A stretch of 64,000 bases of DNA from Rhodoglobus sp. (GTDB taxonomy: Bacteria; Actinomycetota; Actinomycetes; Actinomycetales; Microbacteriaceae), in contig JAODAV010000022.1 of NCBI GenBank assembly GCA_025463605.1, positions 90,447 to 154,446 of the forward strand, given 5' to 3'. Positions 43,867 through 56,300 of the stretch are shown here, one piece after another (position 1 is the first letter of the stretch; the number at the start of each line of letters is the position of its first letter). Position numbers and translations under genes: made by a program. Below the pieces are notes generated by a model. It was not told where the DNA came from. It saw only the letters and a list, made by a program, of their open reading frames with translations, and searched no databases.

Positions 43867-43878
43867 CCATTACTTCAG

Positions 43879-45147
43879 TTAGCCGTTGAGAATCTCGTTG
43901 ATGCGCTCATCGAGACCAGCGGCCAGTTCCTTGACGTCGCCACCCTGCGCGATCTGCACGAAGAAGTCCGTGAGAACACCGGATGCCTCGACGTCGGCCC
44001 ACTTGGGCGACGCCGGGGTGAGGCGCGCGTTGCCGGCCGCTTGCGCGATCGCCTGGGCGACCTCGTCGGTGCCGAGCGTGTCGGCCAGCGACAGCTTCGC
44101 CGGCACGAGGCCGTTCTCGCCGTAGATGGTCTGGAACTCGTCGCTCAGGATGATCGCGAGCGCCTTCTTCGCGAGCTCGGGATGAGCGGACTTCGCCGAA
44201 ACGGCGATGTTCGATCCGCCTGCGAAGACCTGCGCCGCACCGCCGTCCATGCCCGGGAGGGCGTAGACGCCGAGGTTGGCCTCCTGGTCGGGGCAGCCCG
44301 GAGCCTCAGCGTCGAGGGGGGCCAGGATCGACCACTTCACCCAGCTGGGGGCGGAGAGCTGCAGGGTGGTTCCCTCGCAGAACCCGACCTGCGGGTTCGT
44401 CTCGTTCGCGTCCTTCGGCGCGAGCGAAGCGTTGGTCATGACCTGCTGCACTTGTTCGAGACCTGCGATCGACCCGTCGGACGAGAACTGTGCCTTCCAC
44501 TCGCCGTCTTCGAACGTGGCGATGTCTCCGCCGTTCTCCCAGAGGTAGGGAAGAGCGTTGTACCAGTCCTGACCGGGCCACCACAGACCCGACTTGCCGG
44601 GGTTGGCAGAGGCGAGCGCCTCAGCGTTGGAGATGTACTCGTCGAGGGTCGTGGGAACTTCGAGTCCGGCTGCGGCGAGCGCATCCTTCTTGAAGAACAC
44701 GAGACGCGCGCCCGAGTACAGCGGAGCCGCATAGAAGTGGCCGTCGTACGAACCCGCCTCCACGAAACCGGGGAGCAGGTCGTCACCGCCGAGCGCCTCG
44801 TAGTCGTCGGTGAGGTCGAGGAACGCACCCGATGACGTGAACGCCGCCGCCTGCGTGTTGCCGACCTCGACGACGTCGGGGCTGTCGCTGCCGGAGAGGT
44901 TGGTCGTGAGCAGGTCGACGAGACCGCCCCACGCCTGCTCCTCGATGGTGAGAGTGGAACCGGGGTTCTCCTCCTCGAAGGTCTCCTTCAGGTAGTCGCG
45001 CGCTGCCTGGGGAGTGTCGGTTCCGACGAGCCAGACACGGATGTCTCCGGTCTCGGCCTCTCCTCCGCCAGTGTCGCCACCCGCTGCACAACCCGCGAGA
45101 GCCAGCGACGCTGCGACGCCGAGCGCCGCAATGCTGAGTTTCCTCAT
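43879..45147 (-). CDS. ABC sugar-binding lipoprotein
   Basis: A 422-aa extracellular solute-binding protein of the CUT1 family. Lipobox LAGC (Cys20) follows a short signal peptide. Sugar-binding-lobe features: DIRVWLVGTDTPQAARDYLK, SPDVVEVGNTQAAAFTSSG, YAAPLYSGARLVFFKKDAL, and the tryptophan-rich pocket SGLWWPGQDWYNALPYLWENG. It resembles N,N'-diacetylchitobiose/N-acetylglucosamine-binding proteins (NgcE/DasA type), an inference from context. GGAAAGG precedes the ATG. Confidence 0.92.
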   Translation of the reverse strand: MRKLSIAALGVAASLALAGCAAGGDTGGGEAETGDIRVWLVGTDTPQAARDYLKETFEEENPGSTLTIEEQAWGGLVDLLTTNLSGSDSPDVVEVGNTQAAAFTSSGAFLDLTDDYEALGGDDLLPGFVEAGSYDGHFYAAPLYSGARLVFFKKDALAAAGLEVPTTLDEYISNAEALASANPGKSGLWWPGQDWYNALPYLWENGGDIATFEDGEWKAQFSSDGSIAGLEQVQQVMTNASLAPKDANETNPQVGFCEGTTLQLSAPSWVKWSILAPLDAEAPGCPDQEANLGVYALPGMDGGAAQVFAGGSNIAVSAKSAHPELAKKALAIILSDEFQTIYGENGLVPAKLSLADTLGTDEVAQAIAQAAGNARLTPASPKWADVEASGVLTDFFVQIAQGGDVKELAAGLDERINEILNG

Positions 45148-45154
45148 TAGTTTT

Positions 45155-45173
45155 ACCTTTCCTAGGGCGATGG
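45155..45173 (-). repeat. 19-bp leader repeat, copy 2
   Basis: An exact copy of the sequence at 43796-43814, here 8-26 bases upstream of the solute-binding-protein ATG and including its GGAAAGG ribosome-binding site. Confidence 0.85.
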
Positions 45174-45212
45174 TGTCAGCGGGAGCTGGACACCCCGTGG
45201 TGCTGGGGTTCG

Positions 45213-46346
45213 CTATGAGACCCCGAGTTGCGCGGAGAGCACCATGACGGCTGCGCCGCGCATGACTATGTCCTCCCCGAGCGTGGTCATCCGCAGCGTC
45301 AGATCGCCGTGGAACTCGGCCATCGTCCGGTTACGGAGCGTCTCGATGGTCGCCTGGGCAAGCGGGCCATCAAGCAATCGCGTCGGACCGCTCAGTACGA
45401 CCTCGGCGAGGTTGAGCGCTCCGACGACGGGAGCGAGGGCGATGCCGAGGCGCTGCCCTGCTTCCGTGAGAATCTGCAGTTCGCGATCGGGGGATGCCGC
45501 GATCGCCCGCTCCAGCCGCGGGGTCGCGAGCCACGTCTCGAGGCAGCCCCGCTTGCCGCACGCGCACTCGGCACCGCCGTCGGTACCGACCACGACGTGG
45601 CCGATCTCACCCGCGGCGAAGCGGCTGCCGAACAGCGGCGTACCGCCGAGCAGCAGGCCCGCGCCGACACCGTGGCCGACCTTGATGAGCATCATGTCGC
45701 TGTCGGCGCTGCCGAAGCTGTGTTCGGCGAGCGCCGCCGCATTCGCGTCGTTCGCGACGACGACGGGGATGCCGAAGCGCTCGGCGAGCGTCGCCTGCAG
45801 TTCCTCGCCCTCCCAGCCCAGGTTCGGCGCGCTCAGCACCACGCCGGCGAGGTCGACGACGCCGGGGGATCCGACACCGAGGCCGAGCACCGGGAGCGTG
45901 GCCTGGGCGATGAGCGACTCGGCGAGCGCTGATACCAGAGCCGTCGCATCCGCCCCGGTGCTTCCGGCGAGGGGAAGCTCCGCGCGGTGCAGTATCTGCC
46001 CGTCGAGATCGAGCACGGCGCCGCGGAAGATCGCGTACTCGCTGAGGTCGATGCCGATGATCTGGAAGGCGTTGCGGTTGAGATCGAGCAACGTCGCGGG
46101 CTTGCCGGGACGGGCATCCTCGCGCTGTCCGGTCTCGATCACGAGGCCCTCGACGATGAGTTCGGCGACGAGGTCGGAGATCGTCACACGAGTGAGGCCG
46201 GTCTCGCGCGCGATGTCGGCGCGGCTCTGCTGTCCGGCGCGATAGAGGGTCTGCAGCACGAGGGAACGGTTGTGCCCGCGCGCGTGCTCCGGAAGCACTT
46301 TCGTCGTGGGACGCAATGCCCGTCCTGCCGCAAACCCCGTTGTCAT
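45213..46346 (-). CDS. ROK family transcriptional repressor (NagC/XylR-like)
   Basis: A 377-aa regulator: an N-terminal winged HTH at about residues 20-75 (SRADIARETGLTRVTISDLV), then a ROK sugar-binding domain (IIGIDLSEYAIFRGAVLDLD, VVANDANAAALAEHSFG, and zinc motif CACGKRGCLE). It probably senses N-acetylglucosamine or its phosphate. It heads the operon ROK - binding protein - permeases - kinase - nagB, and a 27-bp palindrome abuts its start codon, so it is likely autoregulated and controls the operon. Confidence 0.92.
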   Translation of the reverse strand: MTTGFAAGRALRPTTKVLPEHARGHNRSLVLQTLYRAGQQSRADIARETGLTRVTISDLVAELIVEGLVIETGQREDARPGKPATLLDLNRNAFQIIGIDLSEYAIFRGAVLDLDGQILHRAELPLAGSTGADATALVSALAESLIAQATLPVLGLGVGSPGVVDLAGVVLSAPNLGWEGEELQATLAERFGIPVVVANDANAAALAEHSFGSADSDMMLIKVGHGVGAGLLLGGTPLFGSRFAAGEIGHVVVGTDGGAECACGKRGCLETWLATPRLERAIAASPDRELQILTEAGQRLGIALAPVVGALNLAEVVLSGPTRLLDGPLAQATIETLRNRTMAEFHGDLTLRMTTLGEDIVMRGAAVMVLSAQLGVS

Positions 46347-46373
46347 GTTTGTTAGTAAACCTTACGAACAAAC
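46347..46373. promoter_or_regulatory. ROK-type operator at the regulator start
   Basis: GTTTGTTAGTAA, a 3-base spacer, then TTACGAACAAAC: an almost perfect 12-bp inverted repeat (one mismatch) directly upstream of the ROK start codon. AT-rich palindromes with TTTGTTAGT..AAC arms are typical ROK/NagC/XylR operators. No second good copy is seen in front of nagA or the GH20 gene. Confidence 0.75.
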
Positions 46374-46540
46374 TATTCGCAAGATTTACCCCTCGACTTA
46401 ACCCAGTCGTTACCTGCCGCGACGTCAGGCAGCTCAGAACACGATCCGACTCAGGGAGGTATCAGGCACCTTGCAGCATCGACGCTGATCCGTCCGGCAT
46501 GCTTGTGACGAACTTCCTCCAACCGAGAGCGAGACCAGCT

Positions 46541-46981
46541 ATGACCGGCACGACCTCGAGCACCACCAAATACTCCATCGCACTGATCGCCGGCCTGTCC
46601 CTCGTGGGTGCCCTCGCCGGCTGCAGCGCACCCGCGGCCGACACGGGATCGGACACCGGATCCACCCCGGATGCGCCCGCCCGCGACTACGCGGATGGAA
46701 CGTACACAGAGAGCGGGGACTACTCCGCGCCGAGCGGCACGGAAACCGTCGAAGTCACGATCACCCTCGCGGACAACATCATCACGGCAGTCGATGTCGT
46801 CGGTGACGCCACCGATCCGGAGGCCAGGCTCCATCAGGGCGAGTTCATCGACGGCATCCAGGGTGTCGTCGTCGGCAAGAACATCGACGAGATCCAGGTC
46901 GACAAGGTCGGCGGCTCCTCGCTCACCAGCGGCGGCTTCAACCGAGCCATCGACGCGATCAAGGCCGACGCTGCCGAATAG
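46541..46981 (+). CDS. FMN-binding lipoprotein with variant flavin site
   Basis: A 146-aa exported lipoprotein: signal peptide and lipobox LAGC (about Cys29), an acidic linker, and one FMN_bind domain (YADGTYTESGDYSAPSGTE, VEVTITLADNIITAVDVVGD). Where typical domains have SGAT, this one has GSSLTSGGF, so the putative FMN-accepting Thr sits in SSLTS. The ATG at 46541 has a weak GAGAGCGAG site. It is followed at once by an ApbE gene and a membrane NAD(P)H-flavin reductase, making it the likely extracytoplasmic electron carrier. Confidence 0.85.
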   Translation: MTGTTSSTTKYSIALIAGLSLVGALAGCSAPAADTGSDTGSTPDAPARDYADGTYTESGDYSAPSGTETVEVTITLADNIITAVDVVGDATDPEARLHQGEFIDGIQGVVVGKNIDEIQVDKVGGSSLTSGGFNRAIDAIKADAAE

Positions 46982-47827
46982 CATCCGGTTCGACGCGATC
47001 GGCACGGGTTGGCAGCTCGACACCGCCGATCCCATCGAGGCAGACCTCGAAGCCGCCATCATGGCGCGCATCGAGGTGTTCGACCGTACCTGGTCGAGGT
47101 TCCGGCACGACTCGCTCGTCGCGCGAATCGCGACGACGCCCGGCGTGTGGGAGTTCCCGGATGACGCTGCGCCGCTCTTCGACCTGTACCGCCGGTTGTA
47201 CGAGGTGACGGATGGCGCCATGAGTCCGCTCGTGGGTCGCGCCCTCGAGAACCTGGGCTACGACCGTGCATACTCGCTGCGCCCGAACGGCGGCTCGACG
47301 ACTGTGCCCGCTTGGGACGACGCGATCTCGTGGGACGGGCACGCCCTCACCACAGTGCGGCCGGTGTCCATCGACGTGGGGGCCGCCGGGAAGGGCTACC
47401 TCGTGGACATCGTGAGCGGCATGCTCGCAGAAGCCGGGCACGAGGAGTTCATCGTGGACGGGAGCGGCGACATCCGCCAGCACGGCGCCGCCTCGATCCG
47501 GGTGGGCCTCGAGCATCCTAGGGACACCACCAAGGCGATCGGCATCGCCAATCTCCACAACCGGGCGATCTGCTCGTCTGCCACCAACCGCAGAACGTGG
47601 GGCGACGGGCTCCACCACGTCATCGATGCAACGACAGGCCTGCCGACGACGCGGATCATCGCGACCTGGGCCGTCGCGGCCACTGCCCTCGAGGCCGACG
47701 GCATCTCGACGGCACTGTTCTTCACGGACCCCGCCCGCTTGGCCGAGCGCTTCGAGTACGACTATGTGAGGATGCTGTCCACCGGACGGGTAGAGTTCTC
47801 GCCACACCTCGATGGGGAGATATTCAC

Positions 47828-47831
<4 letters not shown>
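46971..47831 (+). CDS. apbE: FAD:protein FMN transferase (ApbE family), non-canonical start
   Basis: A ~286-aa ApbE-type transferase. Recognisable parts: SIRFDAIGTGWQLDTAD at the start, SIDVGAAGKGYLVDIV, FIVDGSGDIRQHG, and HVIDATTGLPTTR with the metal-binding Asp region AVAATALEADGISTALF. No in-frame ATG, GTG or TTG precedes the conserved IRFDAIG; the nearest plausible start is CTG at 46971, preceded by AAGG and overlapping the FMN-binding-protein stop. It is not a close duplicate of the ApbE at 16754. It should flavinylate the neighbouring lipoprotein and perhaps the reductase. Confidence 0.85.
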
Positions 47832-50334
<2,503 letters not shown>

Positions 50335-50352
50335 TCACCGCCCCCATACGGG

Positions 50353-53300
50353 CTATGCCGTGGTCCACTCCCGCTCGTCTTCGTCCTCGCGACGGCGGCG
50401 AGCCGCCGCGATGAGGAACCATGCGACCCCGGCCACGAGGATGAGTCCGAGCAGCGAGCCGCCGAGGATCGGCATCGCGGGAATCGGGTCGGCGACCTTC
50501 ACCTTCGGCAGCCCGGCAGCCGCGGACGGCTGGCTGTTCGCGATCGCCGACGCCCACGCCTCGTCATCGAGCACGAGGAATCCGACCGACACGGTGACCG
50601 GCAGCCCGTCCGAGGACGTTCCGCTCACCGTGAGCGTGTGCTCGCCGGGCAGGAGCGTCGACGGCAGTCGGAAGTTCGTGTGCGCCGAGAGGTCGGCACC
50701 CACCATCACCGAGGTGAGGCGAACGGGCGTCGAGAATGCCCAGACGTCGACCGGCGAACCGGAGAGGAAGCCCTCGACCTCGACCTGCAGTTCACCTCCG
50801 ACGTGCACGACGAGGGTCGAGTTAGCGCTCGGCTTGGCCGAGTCGGCGGGCCAGACGGTGAGCGAGCTGGTGCCGCTTGTCACGGTGAATGCGCTGCCGT
50901 TCCTGGTGACCGTCGTCGGAACCTGCTGGTCGCCGCGCGTGGCCGAGGACGTGCCCGGAGCATGCTCGTCCACAGCAGGAGCGGATGATGTCTCGTCGCT
51001 TGCGGGAGCCGCCGCGTCCTGGTTGGCGGGAGTCGTGGGCGGTGCCGGTGGTGCCGTCGGGGTGACCGGAGGCGCGGTCGGCGCGACCGGTGGTGCCGTC
51101 GGCGTGACCGGAGGCGCCGTCGGCGCGACCGGTGGTGCCGTCGGCGTGACCGGAGGCGCCGTCGGCGTGGGCGGCGTGACCGGAGGCACCGGCGGCGCGA
51201 CCGCCGACACTCCGGAGACGGAGGCAGAAGCATCCGTGTACGCGGCACGGCTCGCGGTCACTGTGACCTCGGATTCCGTTTCGGGATCGAGTCCGGAGAC
51301 CGTCACCGTTCCCGCCGAGTGGCCGACTGCCGCGCCGTTGGTGGCGACGAACGCGTAGGTCACGTGGGCCGAGTAGTTCGTGATCGTGAACGTGAAGCCG
51401 TCCGCGGTCGCCACCGGGGTGGAGAACAGCGGGGCGACGCCCGTGGAGATCGCGGTACCGAGAACGTCGAACGTGGCGTCCGTCTCCCCCGCATGCGAGT
51501 ACAGCACGGTCACGGTCGCCGATTCCCCGGGCGCGAGGCCCGTCACGGTGACGATCGCCCCGGTCATCGACGCGGAGCCCGCGGTGGTCGAGAGCTGATA
51601 CGTCGCGTCGACCGCGAAGTTGGTGATCACGAACGAGAACCCGTCGAGACTCGGCACGACGCCGTTGTCAACGTCGATTGCGCCCGTCAGGAGCGAGGAT
51701 CCGAGGATGCTCGAACTCGCGTCCGTGTACCCGTCGAGCACCGCAGTCACGGTGACCGTCGACCCCGCACCGGGAGCGAGGCCGCTCACGGTCACGACCG
51801 AGCCCGAGCGGATCACCGTTCCGTCGGTCGCCGAGATGAGGTAGCCCACCGAGGCCGACAGGTCGTCGATCGTGAACGTGAAGCCGTCTGCCGTGGGAAC
51901 GCCCGCCGACAGTGTCGGCGCGGAACCCGTGTCGAGGGCCGTGCCGCTCACCATCGCTGAGGAGCCCACATACCCGGTTCGAGAGACGGCCACGGTGACG
52001 TCAGCAGAAGCGCCGGCCGCGAGACCGGAGACCACGAAGTCGCCGTCGGAACCGGTCACCACAGCGCCGCCGGTAGCGGTAGCGGTGTAGTCGAACGCGG
52101 AATCCGCGTTCGTGACTGAGAACGTGAAGCCGTCGGCCGCGCGCGAGGTGCTCGAGAAGGTCGGCGCGGGCGCCTCGGGCCTGGCGCTTCCCTCGACCGA
52201 CACCGACGCATCCGTGCGCCCGGAACGCACCGCGGTGACGGTGAGATCAGCCGATTCGCCGTGCGCGAGACCGCTCACGGTGAGGGTGGTGCCCGAGAGT
52301 GTGGCGCTGCCCGCGGAAACGGTGACCGTGTACGCGGCGGCGGCATCGGGGTTCTCGAGTTCGACGGTGAAGCCGCCCTCCTCGCTCACCGGTGTCGACA
52401 GTACGGGAGCAGTTCCGGTCGTCAGTGCCGAACCGCTCACGGTCGCGGAGACGGTCGTGTAGCCCAAGCGCGTGGCCGTGACGGTCACCGTCGATGCGGC
52501 ACTCGCGGCGAGGCCGCTTACCGTCACCGTCGACCCGGACACCGTGGCGGTTGCGCCGTTGGTCGCGGCGGCCGAGTAGGTGACGTTGCTCGAGTAGTTG
52601 GTGATGTCGAAGGAGAATCCGTCGAGGAGGCGCGAGGGCGTGCCGAGCACGGGCGCGACGCCCGGCCCGATCGGCATGACGCTCGCCGAAGCGGCGCTCG
52701 CGAAGCTGGTGCCCTGCGCGTTCACCGCATAGACGATGAACGTGTACGAGGTGCCGTTTGCGAGCCCCGTCACCGTTGCCGCGCGCGTCGTGGAAACGCC
52801 ATCGGCGAACTGCGTGTAGCTGGAACTGGCGGCGGCCTTGAACCACACCGTGTAGTCGGTGACAGCAGTCTGGCCGACGGCTCCCGCGTTCCACGTGAGC
52901 GAGACCTGAGCGTCGCCCGAGGTGCCCGCGACGCCCGACACCGAACCCGGCGCACCGGTGTAGACCACCGGTACGCGCGGCGTCGAGCGCGTGCTCGTGC
53001 CGGCGGCGTTGACCGCCTCGATCGTCACGTAGTAGGTCGTGCCGTTCGTGAGGCCGGTGAGCGTGCAGGTCAGCGGGCCCGACGTCCACGCGCACGTCTT
53101 CAACTGGCTGCCCTGCGACGCGGCGGACCACGCGACGATCGAGTAGCTCGTGATCGGCGATCCGTTCGCGTTCGGCGCCACCCACGTGACGGTCGCGGTC
53201 GTGTTGCCCGGCTCCGCTACGATCGTCGTCGCGGAAGGCGTGTCCGGCAGGGTGAACGGCGTCGCCGTCATGGTGGATGACGCGGCACCCGCCCCAGCGG

Positions 53301-56300
53301 AGCTCACGGCGCGCAGCGCCACCGTGTAGGCAGTGCCGTTGGTGAGACCCGAGATGGTGATGGGGCTCGACGTGCCGGTCGCGGCGAGCCACGTGCCGCC
53401 GTTGAGCTGGTACTCGTAGCCGGTGATCGATCGCGTGCCCGCCGCGCCCGCGGTGAAGGTCGCGGTGAGGAAGGTGTTCGCGGGCGTCAGCGCCGTTAGC
53501 GTCGGAGCGCTCGGCTTGGCGAGCGGCGTGACCGCGACTCGAGGCCCCGAGTACTGTCCCGTGCCCGCATCATTGGTGGCACGCACCGAGACGAAGTAGC
53601 CCGTGCCGTTCGTGAGAGAAGTGATCGAGCACGAGGTGGACGTCGTCGTGCACGAGGCCAGCGGTGTCGTCGAGCTCGCAGTGGCCCACGCCGTGGCGGT
53701 GTAGCCGGTGATCGCCGAACCGCCGTCGGAGGACGGCGCCGCCCACGACACGTCGGCCTGGGCGTTGCCGGAGGCGACGGCGATCGACTGCGGCGCGCCC
53801 GGTGTCGTGCGGGGCGTGCCCGATCGCGACGGCGAGACCGAACTCGGGCCGGCGATGTTGACCGCGCGCACCTCGACCGTGTGGGTCGTGCCATTGCTGA
53901 GGCCCGCAAGGACGAAGGGCGACGACAGCGAACCGGTCGAGAAGAACTCCCCGCCGTCGAGGCTGTACTCGATGGATGTGATGGGCGAGCCGCCGTCATC
54001 CGCCACCGAGAACGCAACGGAGAGCGAACCGTCGAAAGGCGTGAGCGCGATGACCGGCTCGGCCGGCACGGCACGCGGTGACAGGATGCGCGCCGCCGAG
54101 GCGGCGCCCGTTCCTGCCGCGCTGCTCGCGCGCACCATGACGACGTAGTCGGTGCCGTTCACCAGCGGCGTGGTGCCGTTTGTCGACAGGGCCGAAATGA
54201 CGAGGTTTCCTTCGGTCGCGGTGCCGGATGCCCAACTCGTGCCACCGTCGGTCGAGTACTCCCAACCGCTCACCGCGCTGCCTCCGTCGCTCGCGAGAGA
54301 GACGGTGAGCGTAAGGGTGCGATCGGTGGGGCGGAAGGACACGATGGTGGGTTGGCCGGGAACGGCGACGGGAGTCGCGGTCGCGGTCGCGGATGCGTCC
54401 CCCTCGCCGACGGAGTTCACGGCACGCACCTGCACGTTGTAGGCGGTTCCGTTGTCGAGGCCCGTGAGCGAGACTTCGCCCGCGAGGCTTGCCGTGTTCG
54501 TCCAGGGGCCCGCGCCGATGCGGTACTCGTAGCGAGTGATCGCCGATCCGCCGTTCGCGGGAACGGAGAACTGCACCTTGAGCGCACCCGAGGAGGGCGC
54601 GATCGATGTAATGACGGGCGCCGAAGGCGTGGTGCGGGCGATTCCGGATGCCACGCTCGACGCGGCTCCCGCACCGACCGAGTTCACGGCGCGCACCTCG
54701 ACGTAATAGGTGACACCGTTGGTGAGCGCTGTGAGGCCATCACTCGACAGTGCCGTGATGACGAGCGGGCTCGCCGTCGTGCCTGTGCCGCGCGGAAGCC
54801 ACGTCGCACCGGCGTCGGTGGAGTACTCGTAGGTCGTAATGGGCGAACCACCGTTGGAGGTCGGTGCGGTGAACGACGCGCTGAGCGTCTGGTCGGAGCC
54901 GGCGATCGTGCTGCCGACGATCGCGGGTGCGCCTGGAGTCGTCGCGGGCGTTGCCGTCGACGACGAGGATGCCGCACTCGTGCCGACCGCGTTGCTGGCC
55001 CGCACGCGCACGTCGTATGCGGTTCCGTTGTCGAGGCCCGTGATGCTGATGGGGCTCGACGACGAGGATGCCGCGACCCACGGACCGCTCGCCGCGAGCT
55101 GGTACTCGTAGCCGGTGATGACCGAACCGCCGTCGTCCGCGACCGCGAACGCGACCGTGAGAGAGCGGTCACCCACGGTGACGGTCGAGATGACCGGCGC
55201 GCCGGGCGCGCTCGGAGTCTTCACGGTGACGGGTGCCGAAGCGGTGCCGCCGCCGGCGGCGTTGGTGCCGCGCAACTGGATGAGCGAAGTCGTGCCGTCG
55301 CCGAGGCCCGTGATGACGATGGGGCTCGAGCCGCCCGCCGGAACCCAGGAACCGGAGCCGACGCGGTACTCGTAGCCGGTGATCTCGCCACCGCCACCGA
55401 AGCCGGGCGTGAAGTCGATCGTCGCGCTGCCCACACCGGGTGTGACGGAGTCGATCGTGGGCGCACCGGGCACGGCGAGCGGCGAACCGCTCATCGCCGC
55501 AGAGGCGGCACCCGTGCCGATGGCACTCACGGCACGCAGGCTCACCGAGTAGGTGGCGCCGTTGGTGAGGCCACCGATGAGGATGGGCGACGTCGATCCC
55601 GACGCGGTGACCCAGGCTCCGCTGTCGAGTTGATACTCGTAGCGCAGGATGGGGCTGCCCGAGGTGGCCGCGGTGAACGCGACCGAGAGTCCGGCATCCC
55701 GGGGCACGATCGTCGTGATGGCGGGCGCCGAAGGCACGCCGCTGGGAGTTACCGCATCGGATGCAGCAGAGACCGCACCCGTGCCGAAGGAGTTGACCGC
55801 GGAAACGCGGAAGATGTAGGTCACGCCGTTGGTAAGGCCGGTGACCGTCGCGGTCGTGTCGGTGGACGTGCCGTCGGCGAAGGTCTGCCACGACGGGGTC
55901 GCGCTGGATACGGCGTACTCCACGACGTAGTCGGTGATCGGCGCGCCGCCGGAGTTGACCGGCTCGGTCCAGCCGAGCCCGACGGTGCCGTCGCCGCTCG
56001 TGCCGATGACGCTCGTGGGCGCATCCGCGGAACCGGTCGAGTAGGAGAGGGTCACGGAGCCGTTGCCGCCGTTGCCCGCGAAGAAGACGTATGTGGCACT
56101 GAGGGTGCCTAATCCCGCGGTCGCGTTCGCGCCGGGATAGCCGCCGTAGCCGAGCCACTCGGTAGCGGTACCCATGCCGAACTCCACGCCGCCCTGCTTG
56201 CCGCCCTGTGCGCCACCGCCGCCGGCGCCGCCGCCGCCGCCGTCGCAGTTGCCGGAGCAGATCGCCATCACGTCGTAGCCGTTCTGGCCGACGCCCGAGG

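Noticed and set aside
54352..56112. 586-codon plus-strand ORF opposite the giant FnIII gene
   Set aside because: Arg/Gly/Asp-rich shadow of the Ser/Thr/Ala-rich coding strand; no domain and no start signals.
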